Positions 37,902-47,768 are shown, numbered from the stretch's first letter. The stretch: DNA of 64,000 nucleotides from Marilutibacter spongiae (GCF_014145325.1 NZ_JACHTF010000004.1:62001-126000); one strand, 5' to 3'. The notes: generated from the letters alone by a model not told the origin. A program made the numbers and translations.

Positions 37902-38645
37902 ATGTCGAACGTCCCCGCCCCCGCCCCGCGCTTTTTGATCGTCGAGACCGGCCTGCCCATCGCGCCGATGCGGCGGCACGGCGACTTCGCCCACTGGATC
38001 CGCGTCGCCGGCGGCCTGCACCGCGACGAGTCGCCGTCGGTCAACGTCGAAGCCGGCGCGTCCCTGCCCGGCCATGCCGGCCTGGCCGGGGTGATCGTGT
38101 CGGGGTCCGGCGCCATGGTCAGCGACCGCCTCGAATGGAGCGAGCGCTGCGCGGCCTGGCTGGCCGCCGCGGCGCGTGCCGGCGTGCCGATCATGGGGAT
38201 CTGCTACGGCCACCAGCTGCTCGCGCACGCGCTGGGCGGCGAGGTGGGCGACCACCCCGGCGGCCGCGAGATGGGGACGATGGAAATCGTGCTCGACCCG
38301 GCCGCCGCCGACGATCCCCTGCTCGGCGCCATGCCCGCACGCTTCGACGCCCAGCTCACCCACGTGCAGAGCGTGCTGCGCCTGCCCGAAGGCGCGGTGG
38401 CGCTGGCGCGCTCCGCGCATGAGCCGGTCCAGGCCTTCCGCTGGGGCGACGCCGCCTGGGGCGTCCAGTTCCACCCCGAATTCAGCGCCACCCACATGCG
38501 CGGCTACATTCGCGCCCGGCGCACCGCCCTGCTGCGCGAATCGCTCGACGCCGACGCGTTGCTGCGCCGCGTGGGCGCCGCGCCGCAGGGACGCCGGGTG
38601 CTGCGGCGCTTCGTCCACCATGCGCGCACGCTGGCACGCGCCTGA
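37902..38645 (+). CDS. Class I glutamine amidotransferase-like protein
   Basis: 247 aa. Triad: nucleophile Cys101 in [15 protein letters not shown], His191 and Glu193 in FHPEF. Oxyanion-strand motif [10 protein letters not shown]. Such stand-alone GuaA-like domains ('glutamine amidotransferase', YfeJ-like) hydrolyse glutamine or gamma-glutamyl compounds; the acceptor is unknown. Start at 37902 precedes the first strand RFLIVETG. Followed by fosX after 15 bases, likely the same transcript. Confidence 0.88.
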   Translation: MSNVPAPAPRFLIVETGLPIAPMRRHGDFAHWIRVAGGLHRDESPSVNVEAGASLPGHAGLAGVIVSGSGAMVSDRLEWSERCAAWLAAAARAGVPIMGICYGHQLLAHALGGEVGDHPGGREMGTMEIVLDPAAADDPLLGAMPARFDAQLTHVQSVLRLPEGAVALARSAHEPVQAFRWGDAAWGVQFHPEFSATHMRGYIRARRTALLRESLDADALLRRVGAAPQGRRVLRRFVHHARTLARA

Positions 38646-38660
38646 CGCCGGACGGCATCG

Positions 38661-39083
38661 ATGCGGGGCATCAGCCACCTCACCTTCGTCGTCGCCGACC
38701 TGGAGCGGATGCGGCGCTTCCTGTGCGAAGGCCTCGGCGCGACCGAGGTCTACGACAGCGGCGGGGACACCCATTCGCTGTCGCGGGAGAAGTTCTTCCT
38801 GCTGGGCGGCGTGTGGCTGGCCGCGATGGAAGGCGAACCGCCTGCGCGGCGGTCCTACCAGCACGTCGCCTTCCGCGTCGAGGAGGCCGACCTGCCGGGC
38901 TACCGGCAACGCCTGGCGGCGATCGGCGCGGAGCTCCTGCCGCCACGGCCAAGGATCGCCGGCGAAGGCCAGTCGCTGTACGTGCACGACTTCGACAATC
39001 ACCTCTTCGAGCTGCACACTGGCAGCCTGGAGGAGCGCCTGGCCAGCTACGCATCCCTGCGAGCGGACAAGCGACCCGGCTGA
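38661..39083 (+). CDS. fosX: FosX-type fosfomycin epoxide hydrolase
   Basis: 140 aa, vicinal oxygen chelate fold. It aligns across its length with the Listeria FosX type: [70 protein letters not shown]. Predicted metal ligands are His6, His68 and Glu117, and Glu43 matches the general base that activates water in FosX, which distinguishes it from the thiol transferases FosA/FosB. It would open the epoxide of fosfomycin with water. Chromosomal and in a core-gene setting with host-like composition, so intrinsic resistance or another physiological epoxide is likely. Confidence 0.88.
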   Translation: MRGISHLTFVVADLERMRRFLCEGLGATEVYDSGGDTHSLSREKFFLLGGVWLAAMEGEPPARRSYQHVAFRVEEADLPGYRQRLAAIGAELLPPRPRIAGEGQSLYVHDFDNHLFELHTGSLEERLASYASLRADKRPG

Positions 39084-39134
39084 CGTCCTCCGCCGCTCCC
39101 ATCCCGTCAACTTCCCTTGTCCCGCAGAGCCACG

Positions 39135-39995
39135 ATGAACCCCCACGACACCCCGTCGCCGATCCGGAAACTCCCCGCCAGCAATGGCGCGCAATGGCTG
39201 CTCGACGGCTTCGCGCTGCTGCGCAAGGCACCCTTGGCCCTCGGCCTGCTCGGCCTGATCTGGGGCGGGGTGTCGGCGGCGGCCTCGATCAGCGGGCAGC
39301 TGTGGCTGAGCCTGGTGCTCGCGGTGCTCGGTCCGCTGCTGTTCGGCGGCGTGGTCTATGCCGCGCGCGAGGTCGACCTGGGCCGCAGTGCCCACCCGGC
39401 GCACCTGGTCCAGGGTCTGCGCGAAGGCAAACTGGCACGCTTCCTGACCATGCTGCTGCCACAGCTCGCCGCGCTGGTCGTGCTGGCGGTGCTGCTGGTG
39501 GTGATGGTGGGCAGCGACGAACTGCAACACATGGCCGAGGTGATGGAGAAGCTGCAGGCAAGTCCCAACCCCGACCCCGCGCTGGTGCAGTCCCTGCCGG
39601 TGGGTTCGCTGTTCGCCTGGCTGGTGGCGGTGCTCGTGGTGAGCCTGGTGGCGGGTTTCTTCACCTTCATCGCGATCCCGGACGTCATGTTCACCGAACG
39701 CGGCGGCATGGCGGCAATGGGCCTGAGCCTGCGCGCCTGCCTGCGCAACATCGGCGCGGTGCTGGTGTTCATGGTGCTGTTCGTGATCGTGTTGTTCGCG
39801 CTGAGCATCGGTGTCAACATCCTCGTCGTGCTGCTGGGGTTCGCGATCGGCCAGATGCCGGCGCTCTTCATCGGCCAGCTGCTGCTGATGTCGGTGCTGC
39901 TGCCGCTGATCGGCGGGACGATCTACTCGGCCTGGCGGCACATGCTGGGCGACGCCCCGCCGCCGCTCTCGAACACCACCGGCATCGAGGCCTGA
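39135..39995 (+). CDS. BPSS1780-family membrane protein
   Basis: 286 aa with about six transmembrane helices. The N-terminal [20 protein letters not shown] segment and the terminal SAWRHMLGD are typical of the 'BPSS1780 family membrane protein' group, which is widespread and uncharacterised. The ATG at 39135 is used; an upstream TTG would add six residues. Convergent with tatC, 28 bases apart. Confidence 0.8.
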   Translation: MNPHDTPSPIRKLPASNGAQWLLDGFALLRKAPLALGLLGLIWGGVSAAASISGQLWLSLVLAVLGPLLFGGVVYAAREVDLGRSAHPAHLVQGLREGKLARFLTMLLPQLAALVVLAVLLVVMVGSDELQHMAEVMEKLQASPNPDPALVQSLPVGSLFAWLVAVLVVSLVAGFFTFIAIPDVMFTERGGMAAMGLSLRACLRNIGAVLVFMVLFVIVLFALSIGVNILVVLLGFAIGQMPALFIGQLLLMSVLLPLIGGTIYSAWRHMLGDAPPPLSNTTGIEA

Positions 39996-40023
39996 GCGCC
40001 GCTCCGGACGCGAGCCGCCGCGC

Positions 40024-40800
40024 CTAGCGCGGCTGCGGTACCAGCCAGCGCGAAGCGAGGATGCCCAGCTCGTAGAGGGCCATCATCGGCACGGCGAGCA
40101 TGAGCTGCGAGATCACGTCGGGCGGCGTCACCACCGCGGCGACGATGAACACGCCGACGATGGCATAGCCGCGCGCTTCCCTCATCTGCGCCGGGGTGAC
40201 CCAGCCCAGCAGCGAGAGGATCACCAGCGCCACCGGCAGTTCGAAGCTGAGGCCGAAGGCCAGGAAGATCACCAGCACGAAGTCGAGGTAGGCGTTGATG
40301 TCGGTCATCATCGACACGCCTTCGGGGGTGATGCCGGTGAGGAAACCGAACACCGTGGGCAGCACCAGGAAGTACGCGAACGCACAGCCCAGGTAGAACA
40401 GGCCCACCGCCGAAGCCAGCAACGGCAGGGCCAGGCGCTTCTCGCGCTGGTACAGGCCCGGCGCGACGAAGGCCCAGGCCTGGTAGAGCAGCCAGGGCAT
40501 CGACAGCACCAGGGCCACGAAGAAGGCGAGCTTGAGCGGGGCGAAGAACGGCGAGGCGACCTCCACCGCGATCATGTGCGCGCCTTCCGGCAGCTTGGCC
40601 AGCAGGGGCGCGGCCAGCCAGCCGTACAGGCGGTTGGCGAAGGGCAGCATCACCAGTACCGCGGCGAGCAGGCCCAGCACGGCTCGCATGAGGCGGCTGC
40701 GCAGTTCGATCAGGTGGTCGAGCAGGCGCGGCTCGTCGGCGGGCGCGGGATCCACGCCGACGCCGTCGGTGGCGCTGGCCGGATCAGGATCGCGGTGCAT
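40024..40800 (-). CDS. tatC: Sec-independent protein translocase TatC
   Basis: 258 aa, six transmembrane helices. Twin-arginine signal receptor of the Tat system. [15 protein letters not shown] near the N terminus (the HLxELRxR motif), [38 protein letters not shown] and [18 protein letters not shown] are canonical. The start at 40800 overlaps the end of tatB by 17 bases. Last gene of tatA-tatB-tatC. Confidence 0.97.
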   Translation of the reverse strand: MHRDPDPASATDGVGVDPAPADEPRLLDHLIELRSRLMRAVLGLLAAVLVMLPFANRLYGWLAAPLLAKLPEGAHMIAVEVASPFFAPLKLAFFVALVLSMPWLLYQAWAFVAPGLYQREKRLALPLLASAVGLFYLGCAFAYFLVLPTVFGFLTGITPEGVSMMTDINAYLDFVLVIFLAFGLSFELPVALVILSLLGWVTPAQMREARGYAIVGVFIVAAVVTPPDVISQLMLAVPMMALYELGILASRWLVPQPR

Positions 40801-41290
40801 GCGTGCCCTCCTCCTGCGTCCGCGCGTCCTCGCTGCCGGCGTGCGCCTCGGGGGCATCGGCGGTAGCCGGTGCGGTCGCATCGGCGTGCACCGGTTCGCC
40901 GGTCCGGGGCTCGAGACCCTCGGGTGCAGGTCCGTCGGTCGGCTCCGGCCCGGCCGATGATCCGGCGGGGGGGGCCGCGGCGGCCATGCCGCTCAGCGAG
41001 CGGCGCACCTCGCCGGTGGACGACTCCAGGTCCCGGCGCAGGGCCTCGCTGCCTTCACGCAGGGCGTCGCCGGCGTCGCGCAGGTTGTCGCGGGCATCGA
41101 GCAGGCTGCGCTTGAGTTCGTCGTCGGCCAGTTCGCGTTCGAACTCGGACTTCACCGAATACCACTGCGCGCGGGCGCGCCGCACCCACAGACCGGCGAA
41201 CTTCGCGGCCCTGGGCAGGCGCTCCGGCCCGAGCACGAGCAGGGCCACCACCGCGATCACGAAGATCTCGGAAAAGCCGATGTCGAACAT
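40784..41290 (-). CDS. tatB: Sec-independent protein translocase TatB
   Basis: 168 aa. N-terminal membrane helix MFDIGFSEIFVIAVVALLVL, then the hinge GPERLPRAA and a long amphipathic helix, which is the TatB pattern (Glu in the membrane segment). The C-terminal 70 residues are low-complexity Pro/Ala/Glu-rich. Works with TatC in recognising RR signal peptides. Lies 49 bases after tatA and overlaps tatC by 17 bases. Confidence 0.95.
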   Translation of the reverse strand: MFDIGFSEIFVIAVVALLVLGPERLPRAAKFAGLWVRRARAQWYSVKSEFERELADDELKRSLLDARDNLRDAGDALREGSEALRRDLESSTGEVRRSLSGMAAAAPPAGSSAGPEPTDGPAPEGLEPRTGEPVHADATAPATADAPEAHAGSEDARTQEEGTHAPRS

Positions 41291-41339
41291 GGCGTCGGTG
41301 AGCCGTGGACGGGACCGCGGGGACGTCGAACGCCGCGCC

Positions 41340-41570
41340 TCAGCGCGGCGTGCGCTCGTCGTCGCGGGCCTGCTCGCTACGGGCCGCGCCCGGGGCGTCG
41401 GCCTCGTCCTTCGGCAGTTGCGCCGCGGGCTTGTCGTCGCTCACGCCGTCCTTGAAGCCCTTCACGGCTTCGCCGAGGTCCTTGCCGACGTTCTTCAGGC
41501 GCTTGGTGCCGAACACCAACACGACGATCAGGAGCACGACCAACCAGTGCCAGAGACTGAAACCACCCAT
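41340..41570 (-). CDS. tatA: Sec-independent protein translocase TatA
   Basis: 76 aa. Pore-forming subunit: [21 protein letters not shown] (membrane helix with the FGTKRL hinge), then [17 protein letters not shown] amphipathic helix and a charged tail. First gene of tatABC. A small size and the FG-TKRL hinge separate it from TatB. Confidence 0.96.
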   Translation of the reverse strand: MGGFSLWHWLVVLLIVVLVFGTKRLKNVGKDLGEAVKGFKDGVSDDKPAAQLPKDEADAPGAARSEQARDDERTPR

Positions 41571-41673
41571 GTGAATGCCTGCGCGTAAGGAGGGGTCAGG
41601 ATACCGCAGCCGGATGACAGGCGATGGCGCCGTTCAGTGAGACGCCCGGTCCGGGACCGGCGCGAAGCCGGGA

Positions 41674-42630
41674 CTAGCGGCCGTCGTCGGGCTCGAGCGG
41701 CAGCGGTTCGGCCTGGACGGGGCTCTCCACGGTCTCGAAGGGCGCCGGCTGCTGGCCCGCGCCCTCGACGATGGTGGTCGACCGCCCGTCGGAGCCGCGC
41801 ACGGTGGTGGTCGGCATCGTGTACGAGGGCGGCGCGGCGGGCGCGGTCGCCGGCGCGGCGACGGGCGCCACGGGCACAGGCGCAGGCGCGGGCATCGGCG
41901 CGGCCGGCGCATCGCCGTCGCGGCGGTTGGCGCGGGCGATCGCGGTGGCCTCCTCCAGCTGGTCGCGGAAATCGACCACGGCATCGGACGGCGCCTGGTG
42001 GGCGCGATCCTCGAAGACCATGCGCGGGGTGGTGTCGTTGCCGTAGACAGCCTCGTTGGCGGCATCGTCGATGCTCAACACGGCGCCGTCCAGGGCGATG
42101 CCGGCGAACAGGCCGCGGGCACGCGACCAGGACCAGATCTCGGCCTTGAGCTGGCCGTCGGTGGCGGTGGAGGCGTTGCGCCCGACCGGGCCGGCGGCCA
42201 CGCCGGCATCGGCGCCGAGGGTGACCTTGCCGTTGACGATCGAGTCGAGCCCACGCTGGTTGCGGAACACCAGGACCACGTCGGCGGACTGCACGCCGGC
42301 CTGGAAGCCGATGCTGCCGCCGGTGAGCTTGACGAAGCTCGGGTTCGACCAGGTGCCGTCGGGATTCTTCACCGACATCAGGCCATGGCCGCGGCGGCCG
42401 CCGAGCACGAGGCCGATCTTGAGCGTGTCGGGGACCACGACGATGCCCTTGGCCTCGTCGAGCAGCTTGTCGGGGATCGCCGACTCCGGGATTGCCTGGA
42501 TATCGGTGAGCACGCGCACGGCGTTGCGCGCGCGCTCGTCCTCCTGCGGGCCGGCGATGGCGGTGGTCGCCACCCCCAGCCACAGCACGGATGCGACCAG
42601 GGCGGGGGACAGGCGGGTCATCACGTTCAT
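41674..42630 (-). CDS. Exported YSC84/SYLF-domain protein
   Basis: 318 aa. Signal peptide 1-26 (ending TTAIA-G), then a YSC84 (SYLF) domain over about 30-210: IPESAIPDKLLDEAKGIVVVP, LVLGGRRGHGLMSV, GGSIGFQAGVQSADVVLVF and GVAAGPVGRNASTATD are typical. In eukaryotes the domain binds phosphoinositides; bacterial members are periplasmic with unknown role. The last 100 residues are Pro/Ala-rich and disordered. GGAGCC precedes the ATG. Monocistronic, divergent from hemH. Confidence 0.87.
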   Translation of the reverse strand: MNVMTRLSPALVASVLWLGVATTAIAGPQEDERARNAVRVLTDIQAIPESAIPDKLLDEAKGIVVVPDTLKIGLVLGGRRGHGLMSVKNPDGTWSNPSFVKLTGGSIGFQAGVQSADVVLVFRNQRGLDSIVNGKVTLGADAGVAAGPVGRNASTATDGQLKAEIWSWSRARGLFAGIALDGAVLSIDDAANEAVYGNDTTPRMVFEDRAHQAPSDAVVDFRDQLEEATAIARANRRDGDAPAAPMPAPAPVPVAPVAAPATAPAAPPSYTMPTTTVRGSDGRSTTIVEGAGQQPAPFETVESPVQAEPLPLEPDDGR

Positions 42631-42791
42631 GCAAGGCTCCGGGTTGGCGGCGCGGCCGGTGGCCGGCGCCTGGACGTCAGGCTCCGATTGTGGGGCAGGC
42701 GGGCGGCGGCGGAATGAATCGGCACGAAACAGTTCCGGGGCGCTCGCCCCGCGGTCGCGGTTCCATCGCGCCGGCGCCCGCGTGTCATCCT

Positions 42792-43811
42792 ATGTCGATG
42801 ACCGACACCGCGCCCTTGCCCGCTTCGCCGCTCGGCCTGCCCGACACCGCCCTGGTGGTCGTCAACCTCGGCACGCCCGACGCCGCCACGCCCGCCGCCG
42901 TCCGCCGCTACCTGGCCGAATTCCTGCACGACCATCGCGTGGTCGACATGACGCGCTGGCTGTGGTGCCCGCTGCTGCACTTCGTGATCCTGCCGCTGCG
43001 CTCGCGCCCGGTCGCGCACAAGTACGCCAGCATCTGGATCGACGGGGCCGACGGCGGCTCGCCGCTCGCGGTACACACGCGCCGGCTGGCGCGCGCGCTG
43101 CAGGCCGAACTGCCGGGGCTGCGGGTGGTCGATGCGATGCGCTACGGCCAGCCCTCGCTGGCCGACACCCTCGAGCGACTGCGCAGCGACGGCATCCGGC
43201 GCTTCGTCGTGCTGCCGCTGTATCCGCAGTACTCCACCTCCACCACGGCCTCGGTCGCGGACGTCGTCGATCGCTTCCGTGCCGGCGCCCCCGGCTGCGA
43301 GCTGCGGATGCTCGAGGACTACCACCTCGACCCGGGCTGGGTCGGTGCGGTCGCCGATGCCATCGGCAGCCATCGCGAACGCGAAGGCGCCGGCGACCAC
43401 CTGCTGATGTCCTTCCATGGCTTGCCGCAGCGCTTCGTGGACCGCGGCGATCCCTACCAGGCGCAATGCGAGGCCAGCGCGGCGGCTGTCGCGGCGGCCC
43501 TCGGGCTGCCGCCCGACGCCTGGAGCCTGTCGTACCAGTCTCGCTTCGGCCGCGAACAATGGCTGTCGCCCTCGACCGAGGACACCCTCAGGGCCCTGGC
43601 GGCGCGTGGCGTGACCCGGGTCGACGTGGTCGCGCCGGGCTTCGCGGTGGATTGCATCGAAACGCTGGAAGAGATCGCGATGATGCTCGCCGAGGGCTTC
43701 GCCGCTCAGGGCGGCCAGCTGCGCTACATCCCCTGCCTCAACGCCGATGCGCGCCACGCCCGGGCGCTGGCGTCCCTGCTGCGCGCGTCCTTCCCGGACG
43801 CGGTCGCATGA
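42792..43811 (+). CDS. hemH: Ferrochelatase
   Basis: 339 aa; inserts ferrous iron into protoporphyrin IX. VVVNLGTPDAATPAAVRRYL at the N terminus, VLPLYPQYSTSTTAS, LMSFHGLPQRFVDRGDPY (active-site His) and VVAPGFAVDCIETLEEI (Glu) are all conserved. No Cys cluster at the C terminus, as expected for many proteobacterial forms. A second ATG at 42798 is an alternative start. Its stop overlaps the next gene's ATG (ATGA). Confidence 0.96.
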   Translation: MSMTDTAPLPASPLGLPDTALVVVNLGTPDAATPAAVRRYLAEFLHDHRVVDMTRWLWCPLLHFVILPLRSRPVAHKYASIWIDGADGGSPLAVHTRRLARALQAELPGLRVVDAMRYGQPSLADTLERLRSDGIRRFVVLPLYPQYSTSTTASVADVVDRFRAGAPGCELRMLEDYHLDPGWVGAVADAIGSHREREGAGDHLLMSFHGLPQRFVDRGDPYQAQCEASAAAVAAALGLPPDAWSLSYQSRFGREQWLSPSTEDTLRALAARGVTRVDVVAPGFAVDCIETLEEIAMMLAEGFAAQGGQLRYIPCLNADARHARALASLLRASFPDAVA

Positions 43812-44692
43812 GCGGCGCGCCGCTGGAGGAGATCGCCCTCGACACACCGCTCGGCCGCATGGCCGGGCTCCGCCGGGCCGGGCGCAGCGCGGACGCGCCC
43901 CGTGTACTGGCCTTGCACGGATGGCTCGACAACGCCGCCAGCTTCCTGCCGATCGCGCCCCTATTGCCCGACATCGAACTGGTCGCGCTCGACCTGCCGG
44001 GACACGGGCTCAGCGCCCATCTCGCGCCCGGCGCCGACTATTCCTTCCCCGGCGCGGTGAATGCCGTGCTCGACGCCGCCGATGCGCTGGGCTGGTCGCG
44101 GTTCTCCCTGCTCGGGCATTCGATGGGCGCGGGCATCGCCAGTCTGCTGGCGGCCGCCTGCCCGGATCGCGTCGAGCGCCTGGTGGCGATCGAGGCCCTG
44201 GGCGCCCTGGCCGAGTCGCCCGACCAGACCGCCAGCCGGATGCGCGATGCCATCACCGCCTCCCGCGCCCTGCGTGGCAAGTCGCTGCGGGTGTTCCCGG
44301 ACCTGGCGCTGGCGGTACGCGCACGCGCGGCGGCGGGCACCCGGGTCGGCAGTCGCCTGGCCGAACCGGCCGCCCGCCTGCTGGTCGAGCGCGGGAGTCG
44401 CGCGGTGGAGGGCGGCTACACCTGGTCGAGCGATCCGCGCCTGACCCTGCCGACCTTCCTGCGGCCCACCGAAGCCCAGGTCAACGACCTCGTCGCCGGC
44501 ATCGGATGCCCGACGCGGGTGATCTTCGCCGACCCGGCGCAGCCCTACCTGCCGGATGCGCTGCGCCGCGAGCGCACCGCGCTGCTGCCGCGGGGCGAAC
44601 TCATCGTGATCGAAGGCGGCCACCACCTGCACATGGAGCAGCCCGCGGAAGTCGCCGCCGCGATCGGCGACTTCTTCTCGCGCCAGGCGTGA
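43808..44692 (+). CDS. Alpha/beta hydrolase coupled to hemH
   Basis: 294 aa. LALHGWLDNAASFLPIAPLL, DLPGHGLSAHL, nucleophile elbow GHSMGAGIAS, Asp in FADPAQPYLPD and His in EGGHHLHMEQP make a complete alpha/beta-hydrolase set; the pattern resembles serine hydrolase-like (SERHL) and MhpC-type members. Substrate unknown. Translationally coupled to hemH by ATGA, an arrangement that may be conserved in the family but does not by itself show a role in haem metabolism. Confidence 0.87.
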   Translation: MSGAPLEEIALDTPLGRMAGLRRAGRSADAPRVLALHGWLDNAASFLPIAPLLPDIELVALDLPGHGLSAHLAPGADYSFPGAVNAVLDAADALGWSRFSLLGHSMGAGIASLLAAACPDRVERLVAIEALGALAESPDQTASRMRDAITASRALRGKSLRVFPDLALAVRARAAAGTRVGSRLAEPAARLLVERGSRAVEGGYTWSSDPRLTLPTFLRPTEAQVNDLVAGIGCPTRVIFADPAQPYLPDALRRERTALLPRGELIVIEGGHHLHMEQPAEVAAAIGDFFSRQA

Positions 44693-45303
44693 TGTCCCAA
44701 GAGGGGGTTCCCTGCTGCGCGGAAGGGGAAGCCGGTGTCGCCAAACAGGCACCGGCCATCCGCGAAGGCAACCCCCTGCACAAGGTTTAGCGCCTCACCC
44801 CGAAAGGTCGAGAGGTACTCGTCCAGCGCCTGCAGTCGGGCGAACGCGCGGAAAGGCTGGATCCCAGCGTTCGCTGGGATGACGGAACCGGGGTGACGCG
44901 GGTGCGAGAAGATCAAGCGGCGACCGGACCCTGCGTGAGTCGACGTCTCCGGGATTCTCGAATGGATCCTCGTTGCCCCTCGGCAGCTCACCGGCGTTGC
45001 CCTTGCTGCTGACGTTGCCTTTGCTCGTCATCCCAGCGTTCGCTGGGATGACGGAACCGGGGTGACGCGGGTGCGAGAAGATCAAGCGGCGACCGGACCC
45101 TGCGTGAGTCATCGCCTCCGGGATTCTCGAATCGATCCTCGTCGCCCCTCGGCAGCTCGCCGGCGTTGCCTTTGCTGCTGACGTTGCCTTTGCTCGTCAT
45201 CCCAGCGAACGCTGGGATCCAGCATTTTGCTCCACCCCGGCGACAACGCACCCGCATCGTCACGGCCGAACAGCCGTATCCGGCCCTGCCGGCGCCAGGG
45301 CCT
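44693..45303. other. Gene-free region dominated by tandem repeats
   Basis: 611 bases between convergent genes. Apart from the 169-bp tandem repeat block (44861-45218) I see no gene or clear terminator. Reading frames here encode the 'SVIPANAG' type peptide produced by translating the palindrome and are rejected as genes. Confidence 0.8.
44861..45218. repeat. 169-bp tandem repeat, two copies plus a partial third
   Basis: Copies start at 44861 and 45030, exactly 169 bases apart, each opening with the palindrome atcccagcgttcgctgggat; a third palindrome copy follows at 45199. The two full units differ at only a few positions. Duplication appears to have used the palindrome as its boundary. Confidence 0.95.
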
Positions 45304-45819
45304 TTATTGCCGTTCGCGGAACTGCAGGCCGACCTGCACCTCGCCGTCGTCGTCGCCATTGACCGACACCACCGCGTTGCGCTCGCCCTTCTCGAAGGCC
45401 AGCATCGCGTTGCGGGCGTCGTTCTGCATCGCCATGGTCTGGGTCCAGCCCTTGGCCTTCATCTCGGCGCTGGCCTCGTTGAACAGCGCCGTGGCGTCGC
45501 CCCGGGTGCTCAGCGACAGCACCTGCGTGCCGGCGACGTTGAGCACGCTGCGCAGCGTGTACTCGCGCGGCAGGTAGACATCGTCGGGGAACCCCTCCGG
45601 CAACGACAGGCCCTCGCCGGTGGCGACGGTGACGTCGCCTTCGTCGGTGCTGAACGTGGTCGTGTCGCCGTCGCGCTGCACCTCCACGTCCTGGCCGGTG
45701 GCGGCGCTCGCGGCGGCGGAGGCCATGCGCTCTTCGGCCGATTTCTGGCAGCCGCTGGCCAGCGCGGCCACCAGCATGGTGGCCAGCACGAGGCGGACAG
45801 GAGGGGGGATCATGATCAT
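45304..45819 (-). CDS. Hypothetical lipoprotein
   Basis: 171 aa, family not recognised. Lipobox ALASGC places the lipidated Cys at about residue 24, followed by QKSAEERMASAAASAATGQDVEV. The mature domain looks like a small alpha/beta fold with a DGDTTTFSTDEGDVTVATGE beta region and a C-terminal NAVVSVNGDDDGEVQVGLQF. AAGGA lies eight bases before the ATG at 45819; ATG 45813 is an alternative. Monocistronic. Confidence 0.75.
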   Translation of the reverse strand: MIMIPPPVRLVLATMLVAALASGCQKSAEERMASAAASAATGQDVEVQRDGDTTTFSTDEGDVTVATGEGLSLPEGFPDDVYLPREYTLRSVLNVAGTQVLSLSTRGDATALFNEASAEMKAKGWTQTMAMQNDARNAMLAFEKGERNAVVSVNGDDDGEVQVGLQFRERQ

Positions 45820-45927
45820 GCGGAAGGTCCTTGGGCGACAGCCGGGCCGCGGCGCCGAACCGCGCGGGCCGCTCTTGTCCTGTCTACGCAAAACCGCGCG
45901 CGGGCAGGCCATGCGGACGACCCCGCC

Positions 45928-46728
45928 TCAGGCGCCAAGCAGGGCGCGCATCATGGCCTTGAGCCGCCGCCCTTCGCTATTGAAGTAGTCGCGCTCGGCG
46001 CGCCAGTGCGGCGAGCGCGCCTCGACTTCGCTCCAGTAGGCCCGCGAGTGGTCCGCATGGATCAGGTGGCACAGCTCGTGCACGAGTACGTATTCGAAGG
46101 CCGAGGGGCGCGCCAGCACCAGGCCCAGGTCGAGGGCCATGGTGCCGTCGGGCGCGAGCGAGCCCCACTGCGAACTCATCACCTTGTAGCGCACGCGGCG
46201 CGGCGCGCGCGGCAGGCCCGACAGGTAGCGGGGCAACCAGCGACCCACGTCCGCGCGGGCGCGCGCTTCGTAGAAGTCGCGCAGGGCGCGGCGCAGGGCC
46301 TCGGGACCGGCGCGGCCGGACACGCTGAAGCGCAGCAGCGGCGCGTCCTTCTCCCCGGCCTCCAGCAGATGCGTGAAGCGGCCGGGCTGCCATTGCACCG
46401 GCACGCGCGCCCCCGCCAGTGGCAACCAGGTACTGCTGCCGGGCTGCAACTCGGGCAGGGCATCGACGGTGAAGCGGGACACCTGCTCGCCCAGCCAGTC
46501 GCGATGCGCGTTCAGGAACTGGGTGGCGACACGGTCGGAGGTGCGCGGCGGCACGGTCAAGCGCGCGCCGCGCTCGTCGACCGACAGGCGCAGCCGGCGC
46601 GCGCGCGGATTGCGCACGCGCAGCAGCTCGATGCGACGACCGTCGGGCAACTCGAACTCGGTGGACTCGCGTTCGACGCGCGCGGCGGGTCGGGGCACGG
46701 GTGCCAGCAGTCGGAAGGGGGGACTCAT
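45928..46728 (-). CDS. YgjP-like zinc metallopeptidase (DUF45, SprT-type)
   Basis: 266 aa. The zinc site is VHELCHLIHADHSRAYW with His217, Glu218 and His221 (HExxH) and a further His at about 227. Preceded by SQWGSLAPDGTMALDLGLVLA, the usual DUF45 lead-in. The E. coli relative YgjP/UpP is a nucleotide-linked or putative metalloprotease of uncertain role. No signal peptide, so cytosolic. Start at 46728 gives typical length. Confidence 0.87.
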   Translation of the reverse strand: MSPPFRLLAPVPRPAARVERESTEFELPDGRRIELLRVRNPRARRLRLSVDERGARLTVPPRTSDRVATQFLNAHRDWLGEQVSRFTVDALPELQPGSSTWLPLAGARVPVQWQPGRFTHLLEAGEKDAPLLRFSVSGRAGPEALRRALRDFYEARARADVGRWLPRYLSGLPRAPRRVRYKVMSSQWGSLAPDGTMALDLGLVLARPSAFEYVLVHELCHLIHADHSRAYWSEVEARSPHWRAERDYFNSEGRRLKAMMRALLGA

Positions 46729-46853
46729 CGACGGGGGAAGGTCATCTGCGGCAGGGGGAATCGACGGCGCCGCGCGCCGCCGCCCATCCGTGGGACGCGC
46801 GCATCATACCGCCCCGCGACGCCCCGCCGGATGTCATGCCGGTGACACCCGCT

Positions 46854-47759
46854 TCAGGCCTCGACCTTGCTGAGCTTGAGCGCCGCCTCGAGCACGGTGA
46901 ACAGACGCTTGACCTCGCCGCTCATCAGCGCGAAGCGGGCGTCGAGTTCGGCGCGCATGTCGTCGGTGTCGGTGGACTCGAGTTCGTCCACCGCACCCTC
47001 CAGCAGCTTGAACTTGCGCACCACGAGGTCTTCGCCGAGCACGAAGCTCAGGTGGTCGTCGAGGTTGAGCGCCAAGCGGGTGACCTGCTTCCCCGACTCC
47101 AGGTGCTTGTTGATCTCGTCGCTCTGCAGCTCCATGCGCTGGACCTTCACCACCGCGCCCTGGTCGACCGGATCGCGCAACTCGCATTCGTCGCCCAGCG
47201 AGAGGCCTTCAGGCAGGGGTTCGCCGGCCAGCCAGCCGGTGAGGATCGTGCGCGGCGCGACTTCCGCGTTGAGCGGCAGCGCGGGGAAGCTGCCCAGCGC
47301 GCGGCGGATCTCGCTGACCACGTTCTCGGCGCTCTTGCGGCTGGAGGTGTCCACGACCACGATGCCGTGGCTGCGGTCGATCAGCGCGTCGGTGCGGCTG
47401 GGCTTGATGAAGGCGCGCGGCAGCAGGTCGGTGATCAGCTCGTCCTTGATCCGCTTGCGGGTGCGTCCGCCGGGCTTGCGCCCTTCCTTCTCCTCGATTT
47501 CGGCCAGCTTCTTGGCCAGCATGTCGTTGACGACGCTGCCCGGCAGCAGGCGGTCCTCGCCACCCACGGTGAGCCAGGTGGCGTCGTGGATCGAATGCGA
47601 GAGCGCTTCGGCGTTGCGCCCGAAGGGCGAGATGAATCCGCGACTGGACAGTTCCAGCGGACCGACCGGCTTGAGCTGGCACTCATCGAGGCCACTGTCG
47701 AGATCGTCGAACTTCTGCGAGGTGGGGAAGCGGAACAGCGTCAGGTTTCGAAAGAACAT
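46854..47759 (-). CDS. rdgC: Recombination-associated protein RdgC
   Basis: 301 aa. Nucleoid-associated ring protein that binds DNA and limits RecA. MFFRNLTLFRFP start, FISPFGRNAEALSH, RKRIKDELITDLLPRAF, VVVDTSSRKSAENVV and LTGWLAGEPLPEGLSLGDECEL are standard. The 84 bases before it contain a GGGAATG repeat run. It lies downstream of ttcA on the same strand. Confidence 0.96.
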   Translation of the reverse strand: MFFRNLTLFRFPTSQKFDDLDSGLDECQLKPVGPLELSSRGFISPFGRNAEALSHSIHDATWLTVGGEDRLLPGSVVNDMLAKKLAEIEEKEGRKPGGRTRKRIKDELITDLLPRAFIKPSRTDALIDRSHGIVVVDTSSRKSAENVVSEIRRALGSFPALPLNAEVAPRTILTGWLAGEPLPEGLSLGDECELRDPVDQGAVVKVQRMELQSDEINKHLESGKQVTRLALNLDDHLSFVLGEDLVVRKFKLLEGAVDELESTDTDDMRAELDARFALMSGEVKRLFTVLEAALKLSKVEA

Positions 47760-47768
47760 TCGGATTCC

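Noticed and set aside
38661-39083. fosX as a recently acquired resistance gene
   Set aside because: Base composition matches its neighbours and no mobile element is nearby, so transfer is not supported.
44861-45218. CRISPR-like spacing of repeats
   Set aside because: Units are 169 bp with identical 'spacers', no 28-36 bp repeats with unique spacers, and no cas genes.
44795-45359. Short minus-strand frames with SVIPANAGMT-type peptides
   Set aside because: They are translations of the atcccagcg palindrome and the 169-bp repeat, a well-known source of false genes.
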